Origin: Epichloe hybrida
Taxonomy: Eukaryota > Ascomycota > Sordariomycetes > Hypocreales > Clavicipitaceae
NCBI GenBank assembly: GCA_019022495.1
Contig: JAFEKR010000004.1
Span: 1,240,001 to 1,304,000 of the forward strand
Length of the DNA stretch: 64,000 bases
Direction: 5' to 3'
The notes beneath the pieces are model-generated. The model did not search any database and was not told the DNA's origin. It saw only the letters and a list, made by a program, of their open reading frames with translations. A program made the position numbers and the translations under genes. This document shows positions 11,120-25,334 of the stretch, one piece after another (positions within the stretch are counted from its first letter, which is position 1; the number at the start of each line of letters is the position of its first letter).

Positions 11120-14100
11120 ATGCGAAAGAAAAACCTTATAATAGCAATAGGCAAACATAGGAGCTTAATTAGTAGTAAAAATAATAAATTAGTAACATTC
11201 CTTTTATAGTTAAAGATAGTAGAGGAATCTAGACCCTCTATAAGAGCAAAGGCTACTAGTAATAGTAAGGCTTTAATTATTACCCCCGAGAGACCTTAAA
11301 GGCATGAATTACCCCTATGCCTTTAATAGCTTACTTATGAATTCTTATATGACTAGAAAGAATTTGTTAAGCTAGATCTAGAGACTGCTATGTAGCTTGA
11401 GCTTAATAACTAGATTGCAAGATTTATTAACCTTAGTGAGTATTAAGGATAGAGAGATAATAACCTATGGGAATTATTCTAAGAAGACTTTAAAGGCTAG
11501 TCTAAAGATACTTTTAAAAGGGTATCTAAGGATGTTATTAGAGAATTATGTAATTCTTTACGAGATTATAGCGTTCTTGTTTAGGATATTTAATCCTAGT
11601 ATTGCTTAAGGAAGTGCTTTATTAAACCTTAATGCCCCTTTAGTTATAGGAAAGATTATAAGAAAGACTATGATTTTCTGAACCCCTAGAACCTTAATAT
11701 TAATAGCCCTAATAACCTACCCTAGAAATTAACCTTCCCTAACCCTAGAGATTGCTTAAACCCTTATAAGAACCCCTGTGATAATCCCTATTATATTAAT
11801 AGCTCTATCTGGATAATTGTTATTAAGAACGACTAGTAGACTATTATTTATAATAAATTATGCCTTTATAGTAATTCCCCTCTAAAGATTAAATTACAAA
11901 GAAGATCTTAGAGCTTATAAAGATGTATAAGGATAGTGACTACTATAGTGGAAAGCTATATGACTTCTTAATGCTAAAGATTATGCTCTTTAAAAATAAG
12001 TGTAATAGAATTAACCTTCCTTAAATGTATTATTAGAAGGCTTTCCCTATTATGTTAATAGGTAATGCTAAGTAATACTACCTTAATTACCTCTTTAGGA
12101 ATAACTATTCTTATAAAGAGATAATTGCTTACGTTTATTAACGCTTTAAGATAGAAAGCAACTAGTAATTCTATTACTATAAATAGAGTAGTATAATACT
12201 AAAGAGTATAATTAAGAGAAACCCTAATAAAAGCAAGCTTAATTGCCTTAAGATTATGTTATTAACCCTTAAGAAAATCCACAAAGGCCTGTACCTTGCT
12301 AAAATAGTAAATACTAAACTCTATAAGCAAGCCTTAAATACTATAGCTAGTGTGCCTGAATATTAGATAGTAGAATATATGCACTCCGTAAGCTTTGAGA
12401 GTCTTACTAGAGACCTTTATAAGGTAATTACTATTGCGAAATTAAATAAGAAGTTCTCCTAATACCTTTAGTACTAATAAGAAGACTCTCTAGAGGCTAT
12501 GTTTACTAATTATTAGTATAGATAGTGATTATTCCCTTATAGCAGAGGAAGCTATTATAGGTGAAGCCTTAGGCTAAGTACTAAGCGCTGCTTTATATGT
12601 AGTAAGAGTAGCTACTAGTTTTCTAATTACTTTGCTAAAGAATATTAAAAGGAAAAGGACTACTAGTAGGCTAGTAAAATATATTATATACCCCCTTTAG
12701 AGAAGAGATTCTAGGTATTCCTTACCTCCTATAAAGGGTAGGATAATAATAAGCCTAATAAAGGCTTAGGTTAGAATTAGGAATTATATCTTTTAGCCTA
12801 TATAGAAGCTAAAGATAATAATGATAATATAGAGGAGCTACTATTAATAGCATACCTAAGTATTATATAATTCTTCTGCTCTGGATTATAGACTAACTAT
12901 AACGCTACTAATGTTAATATCCTTGTGACCCTAAATAATTAAGCCTTCTAATACATATTCCTTAGGTAGGAGCTCTATAAGCTATAAGAGTGTAATAAAG
13001 GCTTAATTTACTATATCTCTAAAGAATACTATTCTAAAGAGGTCTTTAGAGGGATTATGTCTAATACTAGCGCTATAGGAAAGTTAACTATAGGAGAGGT
13101 ATAAGTAAAGGCTCTATTAAGATTAATACCTTTATTAAAGGTAACCCCTTATAAACCCTAAATTATTATATTTAGCGCTAGATTAGTAGTTGCAAGAGGA
13201 ATTCTTTATATGCCTATAGAACTTAGAGAGCTTAAATTCTATATCCTTAATATAGCTACCCCCTTTCTCTTCTTAATTACTAATATGGATAAGATGTAAG
13301 TTAAGATTAATAACCTTGCTAACGTGCTTATCTAAGGTAATAAGACTATACCTATTGTGCGATAATAGGGATATCCTTAGTGGTTACTAGAAGTGAAGGA
13401 AATAGTTACTTTTTACCTTTTAGAAGGAGATATTTGTTAATTATATTATTAACTTGGTTATTTTTCTATTTAATGACTTGTAAAGATCCTTTACTAAGCT
13501 AGTCATGAAGTTAAGCGCTAGGTAATTAAGGAATTAACTAAAGTCTGCTACTATTGCTAGATATATGGAAAGGCCCCTAGTTGATTTAAGTTTATAATTA
13601 AAGATAACTACGAATTTAACTACGAGATTATTGTTGATATTGTGTAAATTGATGGCTGACTAGTGCTTTATATTATTGATTTAGTAATATTGTTCTAGGT
13701 AGCCTAATTGCTTGATCTAAAGAAGTAGAAGGCTTGAGATATCTAGGATGTAATCTGCGAATGTTAGATTAATACTTATCTCGGACCTCTAGATTGGATT
13801 ATTTATGATGCTAGTAATAACTTTGCTTCCGCTGAGTTTAGATATTATACTTGATTAATGTTAATTAAAACCGGTGAGATACTAATTAAAGCCTATAATA
13901 GCATTAGAAAGGTTAAGAGATACTACGGACCTCTATGCTAAGCCTATAATATTATTATAGACTTAATTAGAATAGAGCTTACGCTAGAGTAATGCCTCTA
14001 AATAGCTGTTAAGGCTATTAATGACTTTATAGGCCTAAATAGTATTATCCTAACTATGCTAGTCTTTAGAGGCTACCTATAGATAATAGATAAGTTACTA

Positions 14101-16480
14101 CTAAGTGTCTTTATTATTTAATGTGCTAAGGTAATTTATAAGGTAATGGATAAAGTCTAATATCTTCTAGCTTTATGGTAGGTCTATAATTCCCTTAGAG
14201 CCTAGAATAGCCCTAATATAGTGCTTATATATTAGCTACCCCTGTAGGCTAATGTATATATATGGAGAGAGAAAGGTGGCTAGTATGGCCTGTATAAGCT
14301 ACTTGCTACTAATAAAAAGACCTATACTATTAATATACCCTATGGCCTAGTAAAGTTTTGCTCTATAGTAGTAAAGCCTTATTATAAAGACTTATGTATT
14401 ATAAAGGGACTAGAGTAGTAAGAGATAAAGCCCTATAATATACTAGAGTAGTAGGAGATAAAGCCTAGTAACGCAAAGGAAAAAGTAACTATATAACTAA
14501 CTACTACTAATAAAAGAGATTCTCTAATAGAAGATAGCGAAGAGTAGTAGATACTAGCTAAGAGAAAGTAAGGGAGACTAAGAAAGGCCCTTATAGTGTA
14601 ATTTATAAGTGTAGGAGAGTCTAATAAAGAGGCTTATAAAGCCTAAAAGGCCCTAAGGGGAAGCTATTAAGTTAAAGACTTATTACTATGCCCTAAAGGA
14701 ATAAAAGTAAGGAAAAGAAGACCTTATAGCCCTAAGAAGGATATTAGCCTAGTTTAGCTTTATATACTTATGAATAAAGATTAAGAGAAGGCCTTTATTT
14801 AAGAGATTATAACTAGAGGGATGCTAAGCATAGTATTCCTTATAGTAAAGGAAGAGGCTAATTAGAACCTTGCCCTTTAGCTTTGCTAAGAAGGAAGGAT
14901 TATAACCCTAGGAAAACCCTTTAAGTAGTTTGATTAAGCTAAGATTAATGCTCTATAAGCTTATAATATGTTTAAATTTATTAAGTTTGACCTAGCGAAG
15001 CACGGAGGTTATAGAATCTTTAATTCTTGTATAGTTAGAGAGATTAAAGGTAAAGGAATAGATTCGCTGTATGAGAAATCCTGCCTTATTATATAAGGCT
15101 ATAATAATAAAGGAAAGGAATTCATCCTAACGTAATTACTAATAATATAACGAGCAAGCTAACGACTAATTATAGCTATTGCTCTGTTATTAAGAAGAAG
15201 AGGCATTTACCTTTGGATTCGCGATATTACACAAGCCTACACTTAATTGCATACGGTGCTAATGAGGCTAATTATCGTGAGATTGCCGAAGCAAATTGCA
15301 TATCTCTTTTTAGAAGGGACTATAATTAAATTAACTAGACCTCTTTACGGGATTATAGAGGCCGGAACCTACTAGTAGGTAATATACTTCCGTTACTATA
15401 GGGATAACCTTAATATAATAACCTTAACCTATAATCCCTGCTTGTTGATTACAGCCCTGAATAATGAGAATCTCTTTAGCATTATTGGAATGTAAACTGA
15501 TAATATATTAGGCCTAAGCGACGATAACTTCTTCTAAAAAGAAGAGAAAGAGCTCTAGAAGGCTAATTTTATAGCTAAAGAAAAGCAATAATTAACTACT
15601 AAGAACCCCCTTATCTTTAATAGCTGTATCTTAACCTAGAATACTAATAATTTACTAATCTTGACCTAGAAAGGTCAGAGTTAGAAGATTAAGGAAGTTA
15701 ATCCTTAATTCTTAATAGTAAAGTAAGATTACGTGGAGCAATAAGCGCGAGGAAGCTATATTGTAACTATGTGTTAACCGGAGGCTTTATATAACTTGTT
15801 AATTATAGCTTAACACTAAGAACCCTCTAGGGAAGATATTGCATGCCTTAATAAACGCCTTAAATAGCAGATTAAGAATTAATAACGCGGACTATAATAT
15901 ATTCCTTTAGTTCTTAAAGAGGCGAAGCTCTTTATATTTGTAAATAGATTACTTACTAATAATAAGGATTTAAGCTTATAGATTAGATACGTGATTATAA
16001 TTAGTAATAAGATGATGTAAGATAATAATACCTTTATTATGAAAGGTAATATTATTACATATAGCTTAATAAAGAGTAAGAGAGTTACTTATAGCGCGCT
16101 TACCTCTGAGTTATATAGTATGGTTTAAGGCGTAGATATTACTTACGCGATTTCCACGACTCTATATTAGATTACAGACTGATTGAAGATGCCTTGAATT
16201 CCTATGATTCTCTATACTAATTCTTTTTTGTTATATAAATATCTTATGAAGCTAGGAACTACAAAGGAGAAGAGACTAATGATTAATATTATAGCTCTTT
16301 ATTAATTATACGAAAGGCATGAGATTTACGAAGTTAGGTGGATTAATAGCAATAATAATCCGGCAGATGCGATGACAAAAGCATTGCTAAATTTATTACT
16401 TTCCTCTTTAATTAATTCGAACGAATTAACGATTTATGTTAAAGGATAGGTGAAGAGACCTGTGATATTAGGAAACGGGA
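11120..16480 (+). pseudogene. A1 gag-pol remnant (Copia)
   Basis: Read through stops, gag (from about 11120) includes a Cys-rich knuckle near 12590 (CFIC followed by SxS, where other fungal elements have CFVCGKxGCW). Integrase follows (about 13540-14400; motif IIYDASNNFASAEF around the second Asp). Then come RT (about 14960-15650; motif GYNNKGKEFILTQ near 15105) and RNase H (about 16080-16450; NPADAMTKAL near its end). Integrase lies upstream of RT, so it is Copia. Confidence 0.8.
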
Positions 16481-16644
16481 GCTTAGGCAAGGAATAATAG
16501 ATTAATTTAATTAACTAATGCCACAACGGCTAATTAGAGTAGCGGATTCCTATTAAGGGATTTACTTATGTATACTTTCCTTTAATCTGATTTTTATTAC
16601 GTTTTTAAGCTCTTTAGCTATAAAGGAAAAAGAGAGATTGCTAG

Positions 16645-16902
16645 TGTTAATTCCTTCGGATCTTCATTGGTTTAATTATGGCTAAAGACCGGACTAATTG
16701 TGGGTCCGGCGTAATGCACGCGTTATGATTGGCTGCATTAATTCGCCACCCTCTTTTGTGCCCTATATACGGATTTCGCCTACTTTTCTAGTATCTAGAC
16801 TTTCCCTCTCTTCTCCCTCTTTCCTAGCTAGCGAACTATCTATTATTGACTTCGAATTTATACGGGATTTATTACTTGCGCAGGACCTTGGTGCATCCAA
16901 CA
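16645..16902 (+). repeat. A1 3' LTR
   Basis: It has the same length as the 5' LTR and ends CATCCAACA. Confidence 0.92.
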
Positions 16903-19775
16903 CTTTATAACCTCTTAATAAAGCTAGTAATAATGGATATTAACATAGTGTAGTTATATTATAAGCTTAATAAATTCTTCCTTAAGAAGATAAATTATCT
17001 ATATATTATCGTATTTAATCTTAAGGGTATTATCTCTAAGATATAATCTAACTTCCTAATATAATTATTTAAAGGTAATTAGCTCTTTACTATAATATAA
17101 TAGTGCTAGGAGCTTTGCTTCTATAAAAGAGGTTATTATAGTCTCTTATCTTCTTACTTTAAAGAGCATAGAACCTCTAAAGAGCTTTATAATATAGCCC
17201 TATAAGCTCCTTCTTATAACTAGATTATTAGTAAAGGAAGTATTACTATATACTTTAAGTTTAGGGTTATTACTATTAAATTTAATTAAGAGATCTCCCT
17301 ACGCATAACTATACTCTAAAGCCTTTTCTATAGCTTCTATATGCTAAGGTCCTAGGCATTAAAGGTACTATAATAGTTATAATGCTACAAAGGTAATATC
17401 TAGCTATATAATAATTATAGGATATAGCAAAGTACTAACTAGGGATTAATATCTTTTTAAATCCTTTAGATTAATATTACCTTTAAAGGGATTAAGTAAA
17501 ATAGTAGTTATTAGTACTATTAGCTTCTATTCTAGGACTTTAATGTTAAATTTAATTACAGCTTTATTCTAATAGGACTTCTAATTAAGCTATAATTATT
17601 AATTTTCGTAATCTCTAATAATTTTAACCCCTAAGAACTATTATAATTCACTAAGGTCCTTAATATTATATCTTTTAAAGAGTCTCTCTTTAAATTTATT
17701 ATAAAGAGCTAACTTCCCTTTTATAAATAAGGCTATAAGGTTATTAATATAGAAGAAGATAATTAATCTATCCTTAATAAACATATAAATATTTTTAAAG
17801 ATCTATATAAATCCTTTACTTACTAACTATTTAATTAATTCCTTTATCTAAAGAAGGGGAGCTCTATATAACCTATAGATAGCGCTTAAGAGCTTTAAGT
17901 AAGCTTATTTATCCCTATAACCTAGTAGTATCTTATAATATACCTCTTTATCTAGCTTTAAGTTTAGGAAAGCTATAATAAAGTTATACTAATAAGCTTT
18001 AAGGTTAAAGTAGTATAAAATTGCTATAAGGAGCCTAAATATAATACCTACTAATATAGTAGCTCTTATAGAAAGGTTCCCTTTTACTTACTAATTCCTA
18101 AGTATATATAATTAAGCCTTATGCCTTATAAGGTAGCCTAATTAATTTAATTTATAGGTAAATACCTAAGTAAGTCCTAAGATCTTAATATGTAAAGGGA
18201 CTTCTAATCTGCTAACTTTAATAGTAACCTTATTATTAATAACTTTATTATACTCTTTGTCTCTTACTTTAATAAATACCTTTTCTTTAGGGTGCCTAGC
18301 TAAATAATTATAATAAGTAGGAGGTAAAGGAAGTCTTAATATATAAGGCTTTTCCTTGCTCTTAGCTCCTAGGGTAAAGGTAGTAGTAAAGGCTTTAAGG
18401 AGGTTTTCTTTATTAATATTAGGAATATCTAGATCTTTGTCTTTATAATCCATTTTGGAAGGATTTAGCAGACTATTAATACTTATTGGTTCGCAAACTG
18501 AAAAATCCAGTTGATGGCTAGGTGAATTCAGAGGAGTTAGGAGAGTTAATTCCTAAGTTCCTTTTTCCTTTTCTTTATTGTTTGGTTGATTGCAACCGTG
18601 TTAATCTTTTTGCTGTTGGATTGGAGCATGGCTTGATGAGAACCAACAATTCCTCTGCATCGTTAGTACCCAAATCAGATATTGGGTGGAAGAGATGTGA
18701 CTAGCTAGATAACTAATGTGAGCTCTTTGTGATAGCTTTAGACCTGTCTTCCTAAGCCTATCCTATGTTATTACAAAAGCTTTATAACTAAAAGCTTAAA
18801 GATAATTCAATAGAGCTTCTGGCTTCTCTAGTAAATAGTTCTATTAAAGCTTGTTCTCTTATAGCTATTTATTTAGAGATTAATGTGGTAAAAGCTAATC
18901 TAGAGACTTTCTAGGCATGTAATTAAGGATATAAATAGCTACTTCCGTAGCTATAGGCTAAAGATTCTCTAGAAAGCTTGCTTAGGTTATTAGAGTTATT
19001 ATAACTCTTATTATCACCCCCCTAGACCGCTTAGTATGCCTATTTTAATGCGAATAAGCTAGACTAGACTTTCTAATAATAATACCTCTATTAGTAGCTT
19101 CTACCTCTTACTTCTTAGTCTAGAAGGTAGTTTCCTTATTAGTAATAATAACTATAATATAAATTCTAAAGGTTCTTATATAGTGCGCTTCTAATTAATT
19201 AAAGTAAGATATAATTTTAGTCTTTATTAGAATTATAAAGATATAGCGAAGGCCTATTGCCTTATAAGTGAAGAGAGTAATATAATAGTCCTTATTATAG
19301 CCTTGTAATTAAGCAAAGAGGTTGTAGGTTATAACCTAAAGAGGTCCTAAGGGTAGGGAATTTATTTATAAAACTTATGATATCTGCCTTTACGCCTTAG
19401 CTATGTAGTAAATTTCGTATTTACCCTTACTACACTCTTTTATTAGTATACTAACCTTTTAAAGCACTTAATCTATTATATCTTTACCTAGATAAGCTAT
19501 TCTTACGTGCTAAAGGTCTGCTTTTATAGTTATTAGGGGTTTTAGGTTATAAGAGTCCCTTCTAATAGTAAAAGCCTTATTAGGGCTATCCCCTTTAATA
19601 TATAGTTAAGAACTAAGGGTTATAGTTAAAAAGATCTTATAATTACCTCTTACTAGGTCTATAATAATCCTTATAAGATTATCCTGCCTTATACCTTTTA
19701 TTATAAGTAGCTAAAGTAATATAAGGTTTGCAAAGAAAGTTAGTTAATACTATGCATTTAATAATATAAGGGTCT
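16903..19775 (-). pseudogene. D2 pol remnant (RNase H end, RT, integrase)
   Basis: This is the minus-strand continuation of the RNase H interrupted by A1, followed by RT and integrase. 18166-18453 is an open stretch matching the open RT segment of D1 (motif LPLPPxYYNYLARHPKEK). The patch about 18470-18720 keeps more CpA than its surroundings and contains the deletion relative to D1. Confidence 0.78.
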
Positions 19776-20031
19776 TGTTGATTCCTTCGGATCTTCATCG
19801 GTTCAATCGTGGCTAAAGACCAGACTAATTGTGGGTCTGGCGCGATGCACGCAATATAATTAGCTGCATTAATTCGCCACCCCCTTTTATGCCCTACATA
19901 TAGATTTCGCTTACTTTTCTAGTATCTAGACTTTCCCTCTTTTCTCCCTCTTTCCTAGCTAGCAAACTAACTATTATTGACTTTAATTATACGGGATTTA
20001 TTACCTACGCAGGACCTTAGTGTAACTAACA
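19776..20031 (+). repeat. A3 5' LTR
   Basis: It starts TGTTGATTCC and ends GTAACTAACA. It is 256 bp, two shorter than A1. Confidence 0.9.
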
Positions 20032-20769
20032 CTAATTAGTAGTTAACTTCATAACTATAGATAAGCTAGGTATTATAAGAAGAGATATTTCTATAGATAC
20101 TACTACTACTACCCCTTGTTATGCCATAATAGTTATTACGGTAAAGAGGTATAACTATATAAGTATACTAAAGGAAGAGACTAGAATCCTAGTTATAGGC
20201 TTATTAGGCTTCTAAGGAATTGATTTATTAACCCTTAGGCTTAGGGATATAACTTTATTATATTTATCTAGGATATTGTTGTTAATTGTTGATTTTATTA
20301 TCTATTATAAGAAAACTAACCGAATAACTAAATCTATTACTACAAGGCATTTATTTTAAACCTAACGTTAAATAACCTTAGCTAAGCTAGCTAATACATC
20401 TATAACTTCTCTATAAATATTCCCTTTATTTAATAGACCTTTAATCTCTCCCTATAAGTATTTACTACTTGTTTTTTGCCCCCTTTATTATTAGTGCTGT
20501 TTGCCCTATACCTATTAGTAAGAAAGAGAGATTACCTCCTTCCTTTCTTTTTACAAAAAATAGGAAGTGGTAATTCCTATTATTCCCTTATTACTTTTCC
20601 TATTATTTTCTAGTTACTTTTAGAACTTATATTACTTTTCTTTATCTCTATTAATTTATTCTTATTACTACTTTTGCTACTTCTGCTACTTTTTCTTTTG
20701 TTTTTCCTATTTTCATAATCTTCTAATTTCATTAGAGTAATAACGCTTCTAAAATACGAAAGAAGAACC

Positions 20770-23226
20770 TTATAATAGCAATAGGTAAATATAGGAGCTT
20801 AATTAGTAGTAAAAATAATAAATTAGTAACGTTCCTTTTATAGTTAAAGATAGCAGAGGAATCTAGACCTTCTATAAGAGTAAAGGCTACTAGTAATAGT
20901 AAGGCTTTAACTATTACCCCTAAAAGACCCTAAGAGTATAAATTACCCCTATGCCTTTAATAGCTTACTTATAACTTCTTATATAACTAGAAAGAATCTA
21001 TTAAGCTAGACTTAGATATAGCTATATAGCTTAAGCTTAATAACCAAATTATGAGATTTATTAACCTTAGTAAGTATTAAGGTTAGAGAGATAATAACCT
21101 ATAGGAATTATTCTAAGAAGACTTTAAAGGCTAGTCTAAAGACACCTTTAAAAGGGTATCTAAGGATATTATTAGAGAATTACGTAATTCTTTATAAGAT
21201 TACAGCATCCTTATTAGGCAAGGCCTAGGATACTTAATCCTAGTATTACTTAAGGAAGTGCTTTATTAAACCTTAATACCCCTTTAGTTATAGGAAAGAT
21301 TATAAGAAAGACTATAATCTTCCAAACCCCTAGAACCTTAATATTAATAGCCCTAATAACCTACCCTAGAAATTAACCTTCCCTAACCCTAGAGATTACT
21401 TAAACCCTTATAAGAACCCCCGTAATAATCCTTATTATACTAATAGCTCTATCCAGATAATTATTATTAAGAATAACTAGTGGACTATTATTTACAATAA
21501 ATTATGCCTTTATAGCAATTCCCCTCTGAAGATTAGATTACAAAGAAGATCTCAGAGCTTACAAAGATATATAAGGATAGTAACCGCTATAGTAAAAAGC
21601 TATATAATTTCTTAACGCTAAAGATTATACTCTTTAAAAATAAGTATAATAGAATTAACCTTCCTTAAACACATTATTAGAAGGCTTTCCCTATTATATT
21701 AATAAGTAATACTAAGTAATACTACCTTAATTACCTCTTTAGGAATAACTATTCCTATAAAGAGATAATTACTTATATTTATTAACACTTTAAGACAGAA
21801 AGTAACTAGTAATTCTATTACTATAAATAGAGTAGTATAACGCTAAAGAGTATAATTAAGAAAAACCCTAATAAAAGTAAGCTTAATTACCTTAAGATTA
21901 TATTATTAACCCTTAAGAAAATCTATAGAGGCTTATACCTTACTAAAATAGTAAATACTAAACTCTATAAGCAAGCCTTAAACACTATAGCTAGTGTGCT
22001 TAAATGTTAGATAGTAGAATATATACACTTTATAGGCTTTAAAAGTCTTACTAGAGACCTCTATAAGGTAATTACTATTATGAAATTAAATAAGAAGTCC
22101 TCCTAATACCTTTAGTCCTAATAAGAAAACCCTCTAGAGGCTATATTTACTAATTATTAGTATAAATAACAATCCCGCGGCGGAGGAAGTTATTGTGAAT
22201 AGAGCCCTAGGCTAAGCACTAAGCGCTGCTTTATATATAGTAAGAGTGGCTACTAGTTCTCTAATTACTTTACTAAAGAATATTAAAAGGAGAAAGACTA
22301 CTAGTAAACTAGTAAGACACACTATACACCCCCTTTAGAGAAGAGATTCTAAGTATTCCTTACCTCCTATAAAGGGTAAAATAATAATAAGCCTAATAAA
22401 GGCTTAGGTAAGAATTAGGAAGTATATCTTATAGCTTATATAGAAGCTAAAGATAATAATAATAATATAGAGGAGCTACTATTAATAGTATACCTAAGTA
22501 TTATATAATTCTTTTACTTTAGATTATAGACTAACTATAACGCCGCTAATATTAATATTCTTGTAACCCTAAATAATTAAGCCTTCTAATATATATTCCT
22601 TAGGTAGGAGCTCTATAAGCTATAAGAGTGTGATAAAGGCTTAATTTGCTATATCTCTAAAGAACACTATTCTAAAGAGGTCTTTAGAGGGATTATGCCT
22701 AACACTAGCGCTATAGGAAAGTTAACTATAAGAGAGGCATAAGTAAAGGCTTTATTAAGATTAATACCTTTATTAAAGGTAACCCCTTATAAACCCTAAA
22801 TTATTATATTTAGCGCTAGATTAGTAGTTATAAGAGGAATCCTTTATGTGCCTATGGAACTTAGGGAGCTTAAATTCTATATCCTTAATATAGCTACCCC
22901 CTTCCTTTTCTTAATTACTAATATAAATGAAATGTAAGTTAAGATTAATAACCTTGCTAACGTACTTATCTAAGGTAATAAGACTGTACCCATTGTGTGA
23001 TAATAGGGATATCCTTAGTGGTTACTAGAAGTAAAGGAAATAGTTACCTTCTACCTTTTAGAAGGAGATATTTGTTAATTATATTATTAACTTAGTCACC
23101 CTTCTGTTTAATGGCTTGCAAAGATCCTTCACTAAGCTAGTTACGAAGTTAAACGCTAGGTAATTAAGGAATTAACTAAAGTCTGCTACTATTGCTAGAT
23201 GCATGGAAAGGCCCTTGGTTGATTTA
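20770..23226 (+). pseudogene. A3 gag remnant, up to the B insertion
   Basis: It corresponds to A1 gag, with the Cys-rich knuckle near 22230, and ends at ATTTA, the TSD of B (23222-23226). Confidence 0.75.
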
Positions 23227-24062
23227 TATTGAAATGTAGGGAGCTAGTTACCAGCTGCCAGCTAGCAACAGCTGTACAAGTGCAAGCTCTACGGTCGGGG
23301 ACCGATAGGGCCGCAACGTTAAATCAATCAACGCAACGCAACGGAAGGTTATAGCAATTATTAACTAATAGAATTCAATTTAGATTACTTTTATAATATC
23401 TTATAGAGTAATAGAATTGATTTTAGATACGTTATACGGGCAATGCGGCTGTTGTTAGTTGAGAGGACTAGCTATCTAGCTAGTTAAAAAGATCTTCTTC
23501 CTCTCATAGACCTACTAACCGTATTAGTGGATCTAGGCCGCTAGTGGGGTCTTATAGGCTACTTTTGATTTTCCGCAAAATTCATTTGTATACAAAAACC
23601 AAAAAATCAACTCACCACTATACTAGCTAGCAACCTATATGCACTAACTTTTAGTCTAAAAAATAACCTTACATAAAGAGAAAGCCCTATCTTTAAGCTT
23701 TAATTTGCTATATGTGAAACTTTTGTATGACCTCTAGATAAAGAGAAAATCGTTATTAAAGATAGCTATAGGGTAAGTTATGTGTAGGGTAACCTACTTA
23801 CGTCACCCTAGCTTACGTTACCCTAGCTTACCTAATTACTAGTGGCGTGGTTGTGGCCACACTTACAGCCATAACGCAATTAACTAATTAGTCATTCACA
23901 CGGTCGGTCGCAGCTGTTGACAGCTGCGACGCAGCCATTGATAGCTGCCCTCGCGACCGTTGACAGCTGCAGTGCAGCTGTCAGACTTGCAAAGCAAGCT
24001 AGTAATAAGAAGGTTCTTTAACTAGAAAAAAAAAGGGCTAAAAATAGGTCTTATTTTTAACA
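23227..24062 (-). repeat. B 3' LTR
   Basis: It contains six CAGCTG palindromes clustered at its two ends (two near 23270, four at about 23910-23980). Two 15-bp direct repeats (23797-23811, 23812-23826) carry TGACGTAA/TAACGTAA on the minus strand. Differences from its partner are nearly all CpA/TpG to TpA. Confidence 0.92.
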
Positions 24063-24269
24063 CCCCCTCTACAAAAGAATTACATTTAAAAGCAATTAGA
24101 AGTGTACAAAAAGACTATAGGGAAAAATCAATAACTTTTGATAATAACAGATAAAAGGGAAAAACGGGAAAATATGAAAAAGCCCCCTTTTTGGATTCCT
24201 AGCTATTGTTAAATATAGCTCCCTTTTAACGTTGTTTTTTAGTTCCCTGTTAAAGGGAATTAGTTGTTG

Positions 24270-25334
24270 GTTTAATAATTATTAAGCCCTAAAAGCTTAA
24301 TAAAAGCCTGATGAAGAGGTCTAGAAAGAGGCTTCGTAAGACCATCTGCAGGCATTGACTTTGTATCTAGATATTCGATCTTAGCTAAACCCTCTAAAAC
24401 CTGTTGCCTAATATAGTTAAACTTTAGCAATGTATGCTTTGTACGACTATGTAAAGCAAGGTTATAAGCAGTAGTTATAGCGCCTTAATTATCGCAATAT
24501 ATCTGGATAGGGGGAGAAATAGGGGTTTTTAGCTCCTTAAATAAGCCCTAAAGCCACTGAAGCTCCCGGAAGGTCTCGCAGATAGCATTAGCTTCAGCTT
24601 CTAGTGTTAATAGAGCTATTGTACTAGCTTTCTTTGATTTCTAGCTAATAGGTCCGCTAGCTAGCTTGAATAGATAAGCATAGGTTGATTTTGAGGTCTT
24701 TTTATCCCCTGTAAAATTACTATTGTAATAACCTATTAGGCTTTTGCTAACTAAACCTTTAGGGTCTCCCCTATAGATAATAGCAAGGAATCTAGTCCCT
24801 AATAGATACCTTAGCAGATTTTTAGCTGCTTTTAGGTGTTCTATATAAGGGCTAGCTAGTGTAGTAGATAACCACTGTAGCGTAAAAGCTATATCAGGCC
24901 TTGTAAGTAACATTAGGTACATTATAGTCCCTATAATGCACTGATAAAGCTTGATTTCGCTAGCTATTAAAAGCTTAGTTGTCTGCGTAGCTAAAACGCC
25001 TGGCTAAAGAGGTATGCTAATAGGCTTACTATCTAGCATATTAAATCGTTTTAAGGCTTCTAATATATACTAAGATTAATGGATTTTCAGTATTCTATTA
25101 GGCCTATCTCGTATGATTTGAACCCTTAAGAAGAATTTAGCAGGCCCCCTATCTTCTATTAGATAGACTTTATGAAGTTCCTTTTTAAGCCTTTGGATAT
25201 AAGATAAATCCGGTCCAATTAGAAGACAGTCATTAACGTACGTAATGACGAAGGTTTTGGTTAAAGGATTAAAGAAGATAGCTGGGTCAGATATTAGAGG
25301 GTTAAATCCTAGGGATTTAAGCACTAAGATTAGC
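24270..25334 (-). pseudogene. B C-terminal reverse transcriptase and RNase H
   Basis: The RT catalytic box reads TYVNDCLLIG (about 25240-25210), where YVDD would be expected, so one Asp is Asn (G to A). The LTRPDIAFTLQWLS block (24922-24880) and RNase H follow, ending with MPADGLTKPL near 24340. 25334 is the junction with A2. Confidence 0.82.

Larger units (their letters stand above)
10121..16907 (+). mobile_element. A1: Ty1/Copia element inside D2, with TSD CTTTA
   Basis: 258-bp LTRs (10126-10383 and 16645-16902) are flanked by CTTTA (10121-10125, 16903-16907). The interrupted D2 RNase H sequence resumes exactly after the right TSD. The inner edge of the 5' LTR is followed by CTAATTAGTAGTTA (probable primer-binding area). 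The 3' LTR is preceded by a purine-rich AAGGAAAAAGAGAGA tract. The element is 6777 bp and heavily mutated to stops. Confidence 0.93.

Noticed and set aside
18522..18704. 60-codon plus-strand frame
   Set aside because: It lies antisense in the low-RIP patch of D2 and has no recognisable feature.
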